Origin: an uncultured Verrucomicrobiota bacterium
GTDB taxonomy: Bacteria > Verrucomicrobiota > Verrucomicrobiia > Limisphaerales > UBA9464
Assembly: GCA_903880005.1 (NCBI GenBank)
Contig: CAIRNV010000098.1
Location: 1 to 57,337 of the forward strand
DNA length: 57,337 nucleotides
Direction: 5' to 3'
Shown here: positions 1 to 8,896 of the stretch, in pieces
Layout of the letters: each line of letters opens with the position of its first letter
Position numbering within the stretch: the stretch's first letter is position 1
The notes under the pieces: generated by a model
Databases searched by the model: none
Seen by the model: only the letters and a program-made list of their open reading frames with translations
What the model was told of the DNA's origin: nothing
Made by a program: the position numbers and the translations under genes

Positions 1-1
1 C

Positions 2-172
2 GCGGGCATGCTCCTGCCCGCGTTGGGCCGGGCCAAGGCCGCAGCGCTTCGCACCCGTTGCCTCAGCAACCTGCACAACGTCGGCATCGGCATGCTGATG
101 TATGCCGACGACACCAGCGGCTACATCGCCCGCGGCAACTACACGCCGTGGTTCCTCGCCTACATGCCCCAA
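2..172 (+). pseudogene. Type II pseudopilin, internal fragment
   Basis: This is part of a type IV/type II pseudopilin of the large PVC family with an N-terminal methylation helix. The visible frame enters at the window edge with the helix end (MLLPALGRAKAAALRTRCLSN) and continues into the typical VGIGMLMYADDTSGYIA segment. It then runs directly into the repeat element at 173. The C-terminal two thirds that such proteins (about 220-300 residues) need, including the H-x-DGH segment, are absent. The true start lies upstream of the window. The reading frame stays open through the element, but the sequence beyond belongs to another gene on the opposite strand, so the gene is broken rather than carrying an in-frame insertion. 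Family assignment is firm; that it is non-functional is inferred. Confidence 0.75.
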
Positions 173-337
173 ACCGGGACGATTCAATTGGATCGGTCGT
201 GCTTGCTCGACCTGCTTGTGCAAATCCTTCGTCGTTCGCTCGTTGCGGGCCTCGTGCCGGCCCGCGCCTCGCTCACTCCTCGGCTTGCGCAAGCATCTGC
301 TTCGCAATCACTCCCCTCCCAACTGAATCGTCCCGGC
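173..337. repeat. Palindromic MITE-like element, long class (165 bp)
   Basis: This full-length copy starts ACCGGGACGATTCAATTGG and ends CCAACTGAATCGTCCCGGC, so its ends are inverted repeats. It is the same length (165 bp) as the copies at 47698 and 56997. The flanking trinucleotides are CAA and TCC, so there is no target duplication here. Its left edge cuts a pseudopilin gene and its right edge cuts an Rpn-like gene on the other strand. Confidence 0.9.
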
Positions 338-510
338 TCCGGCAAGTTCGCCTGGAGCTGCCCGTCGAGGAACGCGGGTTTGCGGGACCAGTCCACCAGG
401 GCGGCGACAGGCGGGAAGAGCATCTCGAGGAAGGGCCGAAACAGGCGCTCGATGACGAGCTTCCATGCGGCGTCGTAGTGGTTGGGCGGGGCCTTCAAGT
501 GCGCAGGCAT
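338..510 (-). pseudogene. Rpn/DUF4351-like nuclease-transposase family, N-terminal fragment
   Basis: Reading leftward from an ATG at 510, about 57 residues match the start of the Rpn-type (PD-(D/E)XK) recombination-promoting nuclease or cytosolic transposase-like family. The diagnostic stretches are NHYDAAWKLVIERLF, FPPVAALVDWSR and AFLDGQLQ, which correspond to the usual YDxxWKxxL, FP-IDWSR and FLDxEL motifs. The fragment ends exactly at the repeat element. The nuclease core that follows in intact relatives (about 200-300 residues) is missing from the window. Recognition rests on memory of the motif order; loss of function is inferred. Confidence 0.7.
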
Positions 511-721
511 CGTTCCCGCGCCGGGCGAAGGCAAAACGTTGTTGGGGGCAAGTCGTGCAGGCCCGCATGAACGGGAAATCGAGGGCAGGACAGGGCTCTC
601 ACAAAACACGTGCCGGCCTGCACGACCGATCCAACTGAATCCTCCCGGACAAGTTGAAACTTGAAACTTCGACATCGTGGACAACCCTTGCGTGGTTCTT
701 CGTCACCGAGCGCAACTTCAC
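511..721. other. Intergenic stretch with a half MITE remnant
   Basis: No gene is recognised here. Positions 618-648 (cacgaccgatccaactgaat then cctcccgg) match the right end of the palindromic element family with a few changes, so this is a decayed half copy. The rest is probably the clpP promoter region, but no clear -35/-10 pair or strong Shine-Dalgarno stands out. Confidence 0.55.
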
Positions 722-1348
722 ATGTACGGCTTTTCCATTCCCTACGTCATCGAGCAAACGGGCCGCGGCGAGCGGTCCTACGACCTGTATTCGCGGTTGC
801 TGGTGGACCGCATCGTGTTCCTCGGCACCGAGGTCAACGACATGGTCGCCAACGTCATCATCGCGCAGCTCCTCTTCCTGCAGATGGCGGACCCCAAGAA
901 GGACATCCACTTCTACATCAACTCGCCGGGCGGGAGCGTCACGGCGGGCCTGGCCATCTACGACACGATGCAGTGGGTGAGCTGCGACGTGAACACCTAC
1001 TGCGTGGGTCAGGCCGCGAGCATGGGGGCCGTGCTCCTCGCGGGCGGCACCCGCGGCAAGCGTTACTCCCTCCCCAATGCCCGCATCATGATCCACCAAC
1101 CCTGGGGTGGCGTGCAGGGCCAGGCGTCCGACATCAGCATCCAGGCCCGCGAGATCCTCCGGTTGCGCGACCGCCTCAACGAGATCCTCGCCCACCATTG
1201 CCAGCGCTCGATCGACGACATCGTGCGCGACACCGACCGCGACAACTTCCTCGGGGCCGAGGAGGCCAAGACCTACGGCATCGTGGACGAGGTGGTGAAG
1301 AGCCGCCGCGAGCTGCCGGGGCCGGCCGCCGAGCCCGCCAAGGCCTAG
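722..1348 (+). CDS. clpP: ATP-dependent Clp protease proteolytic subunit
   Basis: ClpP is the cytoplasmic serine peptidase that forms two stacked heptamers and degrades proteins fed by ClpX. The 208 residues match the usual length. The catalytic triad is visible as Ser100 ([11 protein letters not shown]), His125 ([10 protein letters not shown]) and Asp174 ([12 protein letters not shown]), and the handle segment follows His125. The start at 722 gives the normal N-terminus ([18 protein letters not shown]). An upstream ATG at 677 would add 15 unrelated residues. The gene lies 45 bp before clpX on the same strand, the classic clpPX order, so co-transcription is likely. No trigger-factor gene (tig) is seen upstream. 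Confidence 0.97.
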   Translation: MYGFSIPYVIEQTGRGERSYDLYSRLLVDRIVFLGTEVNDMVANVIIAQLLFLQMADPKKDIHFYINSPGGSVTAGLAIYDTMQWVSCDVNTYCVGQAASMGAVLLAGGTRGKRYSLPNARIMIHQPWGGVQGQASDISIQAREILRLRDRLNEILAHHCQRSIDDIVRDTDRDNFLGAEEAKTYGIVDEVVKSRRELPGPAAEPAKA

Positions 1349-1393
1349 CGGCGCGTCACGCAACCGAGTCGCACCCCGCGCGAACGGCCCGCC

Positions 1394-2704
1394 ATGGCAC
1401 GACCCACCCAGATCACGATGTGCAGCTTCTGCGGCAAGGCGAAGGCCGAGGTCCGCAAGCTGATCGCCGGCCCGGGCGTGTTCATCTGCGACGCTTGCGT
1501 CGCCGTGTGCAAGGGCGTGCTCGACAAGGAGGCCGCCCAGGACGCCCGCCCCGCCGTCCGCGCCCTCAACCTGCCCAAGCCCGCCGACATCAAGCGTCAC
1601 CTCGACCAGTTCGTCGTGGGCCAGGACGACGCCAAGCGCACCCTCGCGGTCGCCGTGTACAACCACTACAAGCGCGTCATGGCCCTCGCCCAGGAGGCAC
1701 CGGCCGGGGACGACACCGCGCCCGCGCCCGCGCCGCCACCCGCCGCCACCGGGTCCGACCTCGCCGAGCTGGAGAAGAGCAACATCCTGCTGCTGGGCCC
1801 GACGGGCTCCGGGAAGACGCTCCTGGCACGGACGTTGGCGCGCCTGCTCGACGTGCCGTTCGCCATCGCCGACGCCACGTCCATCACCGAGGCCGGCTAT
1901 GTGGGCGAGGACGTGGAGAACATCGTGCTCCGGCTCCTCCAAAACGCCGACTTCAACGTCAAGCGCGCGCAGGTGGGCATCATCTACATCGACGAGATCG
2001 ACAAGATCTCGCGCCGGACGGAGAACGTCTCGATCACGCGCGACGTCTCGGGCGAGGGCGTGCAGCAAGGGCTGCTCAAGCTGCTCGAAGGCACGGTCTG
2101 CAACGTGCCCCCTCAGGGCGGCCGCAAGCACCCGCAGCAGGAATACATCAAGGTCGATACCACCCACATCCTCTTCATCTGCGGCGGCGCGTTCGTGGGG
2201 CTGGAGCGCATCATCGAGCGGCGCCTGGGCCGTCAGGTGCTCGGGTTTGGCGGGCCCGCCGGCCAACGCGCCTCCCAGCTTGCGCAGCCCGAGGACATCC
2301 TCCGCCGGGTCGAGCCCGAGGACCTCATGGCCTTCGGCTTCATCCCCGAGTTCATCGGCCGCCTCCCCGTCGTGACCGTGCTGGAGCCGCTGTCGGAGGA
2401 GGACCTGATCCGAATCCTGACGGAGCCGCGCAACGCCTTGGTGAAGCAGTTCGCCCGGCTGCTGGGGCTGGATGGCGTGGAGCTCGTGTTCACGCCGGAC
2501 GCCGTGCGCGAGCTGGCTGCCCGCGCGCGAGAGAAGGGCACGGGGGCCCGGGCGCTCCGGGCCATGGTGGAACGGCTCATGCGCGACGTGATGTTCGACA
2601 TCCCGGGCTCGGAGGACATCGTGGGCGTGACGGTCAACCGGGCGGTGGTGTGCGGCGAGGCGCTGCCGGTGCTGCGTCGGCGGACGGACCAACAGGCGGC
2701 GTAG
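1394..2704 (+). CDS. clpX: ATP-dependent Clp protease ATP-binding subunit ClpX
   Basis: ClpX is the AAA+ unfoldase that recognises substrates and threads them into ClpP. The 436 residues contain an N-terminal zinc-binding domain (Cys10, Cys13, Cys32, Cys35), Walker A GPTGSGKT at 135-142, the GYVG pore loop at 168-171 and Walker B IIYIDE at 196-201. The RKH substrate loop (GRKHPQQE) and an IGF-like ClpP-docking loop (here LGFGG) are also present. An Ala/Pro-rich insert at about 106-120 ([11 protein letters not shown]) lies between the zinc domain and Walker A; it looks like a flexible linker. The gene follows clpP by 45 bp and is probably in the same operon. Confidence 0.97.
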   Translation: MARPTQITMCSFCGKAKAEVRKLIAGPGVFICDACVAVCKGVLDKEAAQDARPAVRALNLPKPADIKRHLDQFVVGQDDAKRTLAVAVYNHYKRVMALAQEAPAGDDTAPAPAPPPAATGSDLAELEKSNILLLGPTGSGKTLLARTLARLLDVPFAIADATSITEAGYVGEDVENIVLRLLQNADFNVKRAQVGIIYIDEIDKISRRTENVSITRDVSGEGVQQGLLKLLEGTVCNVPPQGGRKHPQQEYIKVDTTHILFICGGAFVGLERIIERRLGRQVLGFGGPAGQRASQLAQPEDILRRVEPEDLMAFGFIPEFIGRLPVVTVLEPLSEEDLIRILTEPRNALVKQFARLLGLDGVELVFTPDAVRELAARAREKGTGARALRAMVERLMRDVMFDIPGSEDIVGVTVNRAVVCGEALPVLRRRTDQQAA

Positions 2705-2868
2705 CCGGGACCATACAGCGGCGAGACCAGCGACCCGTCCGAGGTTGGCCCCGCCCGTGAACCTTGGGGTCCAAATCGGGCGCGCGCAGGAAGACAGCCG
2801 AGCCAGCCAACCACCCCAAGCTCCGCCCTAACGAGCCAGCTTCTTCAGAGCCCCCTCCTTCCAAGCCC

Positions 2869-3549
2869 ATGTCCACGGCACGGCATCCATGGTGGCGACG
2901 ACCCCTGCGTTGGCTGGTGGCGCTGGCGTTGTCCCCGGTGGCGCTGGGTCTCTCGTGGGCGTTGCTGGACGTCGTGACGGCTCCCCGCAACCGATTGGAC
3001 GCGTGGGTTCCGCTGGGTTGTGGCGCGCTGATCTGGGTGGTGATCTTCCTCATGTTGCCCAAGCCCATGTGGCTGTACGTCGTGGGGCACGAGCTCACCC
3101 ACGCGCTGTGGACGTGGGCGTTTGGCGGGCGCGTCAGCGGCTTCAAGGCCACGTCGAAGGGCGGCCATGTCATCGTGTCCAAGTCCAACGCCTTCATCGT
3201 CCTCGCGCCCTACTTCTTCCCGCTGTACGCGGCGTTGTGGGCGGGGGCGTTCCTCGTGGCGAACTGGGCGATGGGCTGGCACGGCCAGGAGTTCTGGCTG
3301 CGGCTGGGCATCGGCATGGCCTACGCGTTCCATGTCACGCTCACCGGGCACGTCCTGAGGCATCGACAGCCCGACATCGACGGCGAGGGATGGGTCTTCT
3401 CGGCGGTCCTGGTGTGGCTGATGCACGCGCTCCTGATGTTGGTCGCGTTGCCCGCCATCACGGCGTCGATGGCCCCGGTGGATGCCCTCCTGCGCGCGGG
3501 GCGTCGCATCGCCCAGGTGGTGATGGGGATGGCCCGGCTGATCCTGTAG
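2869..3549 (+). CDS. M50-like membrane metalloprotease homologue
   Basis: This is an integral membrane protein of about 226 residues with five or six hydrophobic segments. The second or third segment carries GHELTHALW, an HExxH zinc-binding motif as in site-2 (M50) peptidases. Such enzymes cut substrates within the membrane. A second zinc ligand (usually an Asp in a later segment) could not be placed with confidence, so activity is not proven. The start at 2869 (MSTARHPWWRRPLRW) is preferred because it places basic residues before the first membrane helix. An upstream in-frame ATG at 2764 would add a Pro/Glu-rich tail. It follows clpPX on the same strand and converges on the DUF1501 gene, with a short repeat element between them. 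Confidence 0.7.
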   Translation: MSTARHPWWRRPLRWLVALALSPVALGLSWALLDVVTAPRNRLDAWVPLGCGALIWVVIFLMLPKPMWLYVVGHELTHALWTWAFGGRVSGFKATSKGGHVIVSKSNAFIVLAPYFFPLYAALWAGAFLVANWAMGWHGQEFWLRLGIGMAYAFHVTLTGHVLRHRQPDIDGEGWVFSAVLVWLMHALLMLVALPAITASMAPVDALLRAGRRIAQVVMGMARLIL

Positions 3550-3572
3550 CCCATCGGCCCGCCGGCGGCGTG

Positions 3573-3652
3573 GCCAGAACGATGCAGTTGGGAGGGAAGT
3601 GATTGCGAAGCAGATCCAGCAAGCACGACTGATCCAACTGAATCGTTCCGGC
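3573..3652. repeat. Palindromic MITE-like element, short class (80 bp)
   Basis: This short-class copy has diverged left end GCCAGAACGATGCAGTTGG and right end CCAACTGAATCGTTCCGGC. It occupies the gap between two convergent genes. Its right end directly abuts the TGA stop codon (TCA on the plus strand, 3653-3655) of the DUF1501 gene. A hairpin from the inverted ends could act as a bidirectional terminator, although no U-tract is present. Confidence 0.9.
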
Positions 3653-5167
3653 TCAGGCGATGATTTGCCGGATGGGCGCGGCGTCGAGCACGCCGGTCAG
3701 CTTGTGGGCGAGCCCGCCGTGGAAGTAGGTGAGGCGCTCGTGGTCCATGCCCATGAGGTGCAGGATCGTGGCGTGCAGGTCGCGCAGGTGATGCGGGTCC
3801 ACCACGGCCTCCTGGCCCAACTCGTCGGTCTCGCCGTGGCTCGTGCCCCCGCGCACGCCGCCACCCGCGAGCCAATAGGTGAAGCCCTTCGGGTTGTGGT
3901 CGCGGCCGCCCGGCTTGCCACCCGTGTTGAAGGTCTCCGAGACCGGCATGCGACCGAACTCGCCGCCCCATACCACGAGGGTCTCGTCGAGCATCCCGCG
4001 TTGCTCGAGGTCGGCCAGCAAGGCCGCGATGGGCCGGTCCACCTCCGGGCAGTGCAGTCGAAGGTTCTCCTCGATGCCGTGGTGGCCATCCCAGGTGTTC
4101 TGGCCGCCCGCGCCCCCGCCGCCGGAGTAGATTTGGACGAAGCGAACGCCGCGCTCGACGAGCCTTCGTGCCGTCAGGCATTGGCGACCGAAGGGCGCGG
4201 GGCCCAACGCGAGCGGGTGCCAGTCCGGCTTGGGCTCGTTGATCCCGTAGGCGTCGAGCGTGCGCGGGTCCTCGCCCGAGAGGTCGAGGGCCTCGGGGGC
4301 CGTCGCTTGCAGGCGGAACGCCAGCTCGTAGCTGGCGATGCGGGCCGCCAGCTCCGTCTGGCCGGGGCGCCCTTGCAAGTGCTCCGCGTTGATCGCGTTG
4401 ATGAAGTCGATCTCGCGCCGTTGCATGGACCGGCTGACGCCTGCGGGCGGGCGCAGGTTGAGGATGGGGTCGCCCACGGTGCGGAGGACGGTCCCTTGAT
4501 GCACGGCGGGCATGTAGCCGGCCGACCAATTCGGGGCGCCGGTCGTCGGGCCGCCGCGCGGGTCCAGCATGACGACGAACGCCGGCAGGTCGCGGTTCGG
4601 CGTGCCCAGCCCGTAGGAAAGCCATGCGCCCATCGACGGATGCCCTTGCAGGATGCGGCCGCTGTTCATCTGCAACACCGCGCTGCCATGGGCGAACGAG
4701 TCGCTGTAGAGGGACTTCACCACGGCAAGCTTGTCCATGTGACGCGCCAGGTGCGGGAACGCGTCCGAGCACCACAGGCCCGACTGGCCATGCTGCCGGA
4801 ACACCCGCCGGCTCGCCTGCAACACCGCCCGCGTCCGGGTCGCGCGGCGGAACTCGTTGTCGATCGTCTGGCCGTCGCGTCGTTGCAGCTCCGGCTTGTA
4901 GTCGAAGAGGTCCACCTGCGACGGCCCGCCGAACATGAACAGGAAGATGACCGACTTGGCCCGCGCGCGCCGGTGGGGCGGGCGAGGCTCGACGGGGTTG
5001 AGCGGCGGCGCGGGGACGGGCCCGGGGGTGGAAGCGCCCCCCCGCAGGCCCTGGCGCGCGAAGAACCCGTCGCCCTCCAGCAACGAGGCCAGCGCGAGCC
5101 CGGCGAAGCCGGCGCCCATGTCCCAAAGAAACTGACGGCGCGGCGTGGAATGGTCGTCGGGGTTCAT
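3653..5167 (-). CDS. Tat-exported DUF1501 (sulfatase-like) protein
   Basis: DUF1501 proteins share the alkaline-phosphatase/sulfatase fold and are abundant in Planctomycetes and Verrucomicrobia; their substrate is unknown. The 504-residue protein starts with a Tat signal (TPRRQFLWDMGAGFAGLALA). Family hallmarks are visible: VIFLFMFGGPSQVDLFDYKP near residue 70, MNSGRILQGHPSMGAWLSYG, FVQIYSGGG, WDGHHGIEEN, VVWGGEFGRMP and the GRDHNPKGFTYWLAGGG block. It lies 18 bp after the DUF1549/DUF1553 gene and is surely co-transcribed with it. The TGA stop touches the repeat element at 3573-3652. Confidence 0.92.
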   Translation of the reverse strand: MNPDDHSTPRRQFLWDMGAGFAGLALASLLEGDGFFARQGLRGGASTPGPVPAPPLNPVEPRPPHRRARAKSVIFLFMFGGPSQVDLFDYKPELQRRDGQTIDNEFRRATRTRAVLQASRRVFRQHGQSGLWCSDAFPHLARHMDKLAVVKSLYSDSFAHGSAVLQMNSGRILQGHPSMGAWLSYGLGTPNRDLPAFVVMLDPRGGPTTGAPNWSAGYMPAVHQGTVLRTVGDPILNLRPPAGVSRSMQRREIDFINAINAEHLQGRPGQTELAARIASYELAFRLQATAPEALDLSGEDPRTLDAYGINEPKPDWHPLALGPAPFGRQCLTARRLVERGVRFVQIYSGGGGAGGQNTWDGHHGIEENLRLHCPEVDRPIAALLADLEQRGMLDETLVVWGGEFGRMPVSETFNTGGKPGGRDHNPKGFTYWLAGGGVRGGTSHGETDELGQEAVVDPHHLRDLHATILHLMGMDHERLTYFHGGLAHKLTGVLDAAPIRQIIA

Positions 5168-5185
5168 GACGTGGGGACGGGGCGG

Positions 5186-7336
5186 TCAGTCCACATGGAC
5201 GACCTCGTTGAGGTTGAGCCATGCCCGGCAGAGGCTTTCCCATGCGACCAGGTCGGCGTCGCCCAGGCCGAGGTGGGCGGCCTCGCGTCGCTGGGCCTCC
5301 AGGAGGCTCCTGGCGGCGGCCTGCTCGGCGGCGCCCGGCGACCGCTGCACGGCGAGCCGGAACCCGAGCCGGATCCGCGCGTCGTCGTCACGACCCGCCT
5401 CGTGGGTCAATCGGGCGGCGAAGGCGCGGGCCTGCGCCCGGGCAAAGGGGTCGTTCAGGAGCATCAAGGCCTGGGGCGCCACGGTCGTCACGGGACGCTG
5501 GCCCAACGCCGACGTGCTGTTGGCGAAGTCGAGGCATTCGAGCAAGGGGACCTTCAACGCCCGCTTCACGACGAGGTACACGCTCCTCCGGTTCTGCTCC
5601 ACCCCGGGGCTGTCTTGCCAGCCCTTGCCCGCCGAGTCCTGGGTCGTGTGGACCTCCGGCGGGAGCGTCGGGTAAACGCTGGGGCCGCCCTGGGCCCGGT
5701 TCAGCGTCCCGCTCACCGCAAGCCAGGTGTCCCGCACCGCCTCGGCCTCGAGCCGACGCGGGTTCTGGCGCCATAGCAGGGCGTTGGCCTCGTCGATGTC
5801 CAGCGCGCGTCCCGGCGCGGCGCGGGACGACATCCGATAGGCGCGGCTGGTCATGATCAGACGGTGCATGCGCTTGAGGCTCCAACCGCCCGCCACGAAC
5901 TCGGCCGCAAGGTGATCCAGCAGCTCCGGATGCGTGGGCGGCAGGCCCGTGCGGCCCAGGTCGTCCGGCGTCGGCGCCAAGCCGCGCCCGAAGTGATGTT
6001 GCCACACCCGGTTGACCATCACGCGGGGCGTGAGGGGGTTGGACGCGCTGGCGATCCAGTCGGCGAGCACCGAGCGCAGGCCGGTCGTGGGCGCATTCCC
6101 CGGCCGGGACGGCGCAGCCGGCACGGACGCCGTGAGCACGGCGGGAAACCGGGGCCGCGCCTCGCCGCCCGGCGACCGGGCGTCGCCGCGCATCAAGACG
6201 CGGGTGGGCACGGGGACGGGGCCGTTCTCCGCGACGACGAGCGCCTGGTCGAACGGCGGTGCCATGTTGCGGGCCCCCTGGATGGCCGCCGTCAGGGCCT
6301 CGCGTTCGCCCGGGGTCCCCTTCGGCCCCTGGCCCAGGGCGACCAAGCGCGTCTCGAGCTCGCGAACGCGTGCGGCCTGGCCTTCCGCCCAATGCGCCAG
6401 CTCCCGGCGGGACGCCAGGGGCCGCGTGATCTTGCCCGTGCCGCGCCCGCCGCCTCCCCGGTGCTGGAGCCCGTATCCGTCGATGCTTCGGAGGAACGCC
6501 AGCAACGAGTAGTAGTCGCCCTGGGCGAGCGGGTCGTACTTGTGGTCATGGCATCGCGCGCACCCCACCGTCAGCCCAAGGAACGCCGTGCCCGCCGTCG
6601 AGAGCATGTCATCCAGGTCGTCGTACTCGGCCGCCATCGTGTCGTCGGGCTCGTCGTCCCAGACGTGGAGCCGGTAAAAGCCCGTGGCGATGATGGCCTG
6701 CCGGGCGGGGTCAGAAAGCTGGGCCGACGACGCCCACTCGGCCTCGGCGATCTCGTCCCCCGCCAGTTGCTCGCGCACGAACTGGTCGTAGGGCTTGTCC
6801 GCGTTGAACGAGCCGATGACGTAGTCGCGGTATCGCCACGCATGGGGCTTGGGGCCGTCCCGTTCGTAGCCGTTGCTCTCCGCATACCGGACAAGGTCCA
6901 GCCAATGCCGACCCCATCGCTCGCCGTAGTGGGGCGACGCGAGCCAGCGGTCCACCAGCGCCGCCCAGGCCGCGTCCGACGGATCCCGCTCGAACGCCTC
7001 CACGTCCGCCGGGATCGGTGGCAGGCCCAGCAGGTCAAAGGAACCTCGTCGAACCTGCTCGCGCGGCGATGCCGGCGGCGCGAGGTCGAGGCCATGCCGT
7101 CGCAGCTTGAGGGAGATGAACGCGTCCACCGGATGCCCCGCGCCGGGCGGTGCGACGCTGCGTTTCAACGGCTGGAACGACCAATGCGCCCGGTCGGCCT
7201 CCGTGATGGCGAAGGGACGCGGGCGAAGCTCGGGCGCATGGCCTTGCGCCAAGGCCGCCTCCGCCAACCACGCCGCCAGCGCGATCCAAAAAGGCCACGC
7301 CCGCCGCCAACTCCATGGGGGAAACCGCTCGTCCAT
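5186..7336 (-). CDS. Exported DUF1549/DUF1553 (PSCyt2-PSD1) protein
   Basis: This exported planctomycete-type protein pairs a DUF1549 (PSCyt2) half with a DUF1553 (PSD1) half. The 716 residues begin with a signal sequence (AWPFWIALAAWLAEAALAQG). DUF1549 covers about residues 70-290 and includes WGRHWLDLVRYAESNGYERD and CARCHDHKYDPL, with a CxxCH haem-type motif at Cys259, Cys262 and His263. DUF1553 follows with NPLTPRVMVNRVWQHHFGRG, PTHPELLDHLAAEFV and RLIMTSRAYRMSS. The N-terminal PSCyt1 cytochrome domain found in many relatives is absent. The start at 7336 was chosen because it puts the signal peptide at the N-terminus; the frame continues open upstream without homology. It is followed 18 bp later by DUF1501. 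The biochemical role is unknown. Confidence 0.9.
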   Translation of the reverse strand: MDERFPPWSWRRAWPFWIALAAWLAEAALAQGHAPELRPRPFAITEADRAHWSFQPLKRSVAPPGAGHPVDAFISLKLRRHGLDLAPPASPREQVRRGSFDLLGLPPIPADVEAFERDPSDAAWAALVDRWLASPHYGERWGRHWLDLVRYAESNGYERDGPKPHAWRYRDYVIGSFNADKPYDQFVREQLAGDEIAEAEWASSAQLSDPARQAIIATGFYRLHVWDDEPDDTMAAEYDDLDDMLSTAGTAFLGLTVGCARCHDHKYDPLAQGDYYSLLAFLRSIDGYGLQHRGGGGRGTGKITRPLASRRELAHWAEGQAARVRELETRLVALGQGPKGTPGEREALTAAIQGARNMAPPFDQALVVAENGPVPVPTRVLMRGDARSPGGEARPRFPAVLTASVPAAPSRPGNAPTTGLRSVLADWIASASNPLTPRVMVNRVWQHHFGRGLAPTPDDLGRTGLPPTHPELLDHLAAEFVAGGWSLKRMHRLIMTSRAYRMSSRAAPGRALDIDEANALLWRQNPRRLEAEAVRDTWLAVSGTLNRAQGGPSVYPTLPPEVHTTQDSAGKGWQDSPGVEQNRRSVYLVVKRALKVPLLECLDFANSTSALGQRPVTTVAPQALMLLNDPFARAQARAFAARLTHEAGRDDDARIRLGFRLAVQRSPGAAEQAAARSLLEAQRREAAHLGLGDADLVAWESLCRAWLNLNEVVHVD

Positions 7337-7370
7337 CACGCCAACAGGGGATGTGGAAACCCTGGGACCT

Positions 7371-7772
7371 TCACCGACCGAAGCCAAGCCCGACAACGCC
7401 CGAGAGGAAGGCGCGGGAGTAGGTTCCCTCGGGGAGCTCGGCGGCAAGGAAGAGGTAGGATTGAAAGCTGGAGGCATTGACGGCCGTCTTGCTGTCGAAC
7501 TGGTCCGTGTGGGGGGACAGCTCGGCGTCGGAGATCTGGGACAGCAGATGCAGTCCCTGGAGCTGGACCAGGACTTCGCGGTCGCGGCCGGACAGGACGT
7601 GGTGAAGGCCGAGGTGTGCGATGAACTCCTGCGGGGCATGAATGGGCAGGCGACGGTCGGACTTGGAGCCGAGGGCGGCGAAGAGGAGGGTCGCGGCGTC
7701 GGGAAGCAGATGGGCGCCGAATGCGGCGAGGGCGTTGGCGATGGCCGCGCGTTGGTCCATGCGGGCAGGCAT
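7371..7772 (-). CDS. Uncharacterised 133-residue protein
   Basis: I do not recognise this gene. It encodes a soluble protein of 133 residues with no signal peptide or membrane helix, rich in Leu and Ala (for example AIANALAAFGAHLLPDAATLLFAALG and LQGLHLLSQI, separated by a segment with His residues). It begins 4 bp after the end of the truncated ATP-binding regulator fragment (7776-8350), so it may once have been the second gene of that operon. It sits 34 bp before the DUF1549 gene on the same strand. Codon use is like its neighbours, and its frame, unlike the overlapping ones, makes a plausible protein. Confidence 0.5.
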   Translation of the reverse strand: MPARMDQRAAIANALAAFGAHLLPDAATLLFAALGSKSDRRLPIHAPQEFIAHLGLHHVLSGRDREVLVQLQGLHLLSQISDAELSPHTDQFDSKTAVNASSFQSYLFLAAELPEGTYSRAFLSGVVGLGFGR

Positions 7773-7775
7773 GGG

Positions 7776-8350
7776 TTAGGTCTTCTCGGATTGGTTCGCG
7801 AGCCAAGCGCGGCCCCTTGGGGCGAGGCGGTAGCGCTGCAGGCGGCTCTGGGGGACGTCTGGAATCATCATCTCCAGCCATCCGGCCTTGAGGAGGGGAT
7901 TGAGCAAGACTTCGCGGAAGTGCTTGCGGTCGGCCAATCCCACGTGCGCCTGCAATGCCTCGCGGGACTGCGGTGTTGCGGCTGCGTGGAGCAGCTTCTC
8001 GACTTGGTGGGTGACCTGGGGGGTGACCTGGGGGGTGACGATGGCCAACGCCGCAGCCAATTCTTCCAAGTGCTTGGTTTGAAGCAACTTGACCCGGGGG
8101 GTGACCTGGGGGGCGACTTCACCTGCATCCTGGGGCACCGGTCTCCGCAGGGTCTGGATGAAGCTGGCGCCGTCCTGGCGGAACTCCGGCGACCGGAGGC
8201 CGGCATCGCGGCAGCGGGCGATCATGTCGAGGGTGCCGGTGCCGGCCTGCTCGATGTAGCCAGCCAGGAACAGGGGGCCGGCAAGCAGGGGATTCCGGGG
8301 GATGGACGCGTGCGGTCGGGTGAGGCGTTCTGGGGACAGGGAGGCCGCAG
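7776..8350 (-). pseudogene. AlbA/Schlafen-type ATP-binding regulator, C-terminal fragment
   Basis: The C-terminal part of a RecG-related or Schlafen/AlbA-domain ATP-binding transcriptional regulator is recognisable. It has SIPRNPLLAGPLFLAGYIEQ followed by GTGTLDMIARCRDAGL and then the family's characteristic VTPQVTPQVT spacer repeats (8010-8110). A winged-helix end with LADRKHFREVLLNPLL and a QRYRLAPRGR terminus follows. The N-terminal AlbA_2 domain and the ATPase core are missing. Upstream of about 8350 the homology stops (after SLSPERLTRPHA), where unrelated degenerate sequence begins. The family is confident; that the remnant is inactive is inferred from the missing domains. Confidence 0.7.
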
Positions 8351-8896
8351 CGGCGCGACAACTCGGCCGTCCCCAGCCCGTGTTCACGGGTCCGGGTTGG
8401 TCGCCATGGGACGGCCTGGTCTTCATATCGTTAAGAGCGAGACGACCCATGGAAGGTCCAGCCATGGGATCCTGGGAGTCGCGCCGCCGAAGTTGTGCCC
8501 GAGGTGGGGCGTGGTTGGGAAGAGCGACGACGTGTACCTGGGCGCAGAACATGCCCGAGGCCCTCGATCTGGGTCTGATGCGTCCAGCGCCGGCCACTGG
8601 TTGCGCGCATGCACCAAGGCGTGCCCGCAACGAAGGGTACTCGTTTTCGTGGCGACGGGATGCGGGCGAAGCTCGGGGCGCATGGCCTTGCGCCAAGGCC
8701 ACCCCCGCCAACAGGCGCGGTTCGGCCTCATCGCCGCAGCCGTCGTCCACCGGGTCGTCGTGGCCAAGCCAGGACGATTCCATTGTAAGGGAAGTGATGG
8801 CGAAGCAGACCGAGCCAGCACATTCGATCCAACACCTGCCGAGCCTCGGCCGGAACCGCGAACCGCAAACGGCTGACGCGGGCCTCATGGCCCCGG
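8351..8896. other. Degenerate region with gene and repeat remnants
   Basis: No intact gene is seen. Positions 8660-8713 closely match 7210-7263, the signal-peptide region of the DUF1549/DUF1553 gene (shared ggccttgcgccaaggcc core), so a decayed second copy of that gene's 5' end lies here. A degenerate palindromic element follows at 8768-8847. The sequence near 8867 (aacggctgacgcg) recurs at 9878. Confidence 0.5.
8768..8847. repeat. Degenerate short MITE-like element
   Basis: The copy begins GCCAGGACGATTCCATTG and continues through a recognisable aagtgatggcgaagcagacc core to gatccaac at 8833. The right terminus is decayed. It is 80 bp if the end is taken at the expected distance. Confidence 0.65.

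Noticed and set aside
599-2760. Very long open frames (about 700 codons) on both strands across clpP-clpX
   Set aside because: They are shadows of clpP and clpX caused by high GC and codon bias; their translations are low-complexity Arg/Ala/Pro/Gly and match nothing.
8009-8110. Short tandem DNA repeat (ggtgacctggggg units)
   Set aside because: It encodes the VTPQV repeats normal for this ATP-binding regulator family, so it is protein-level repetition.
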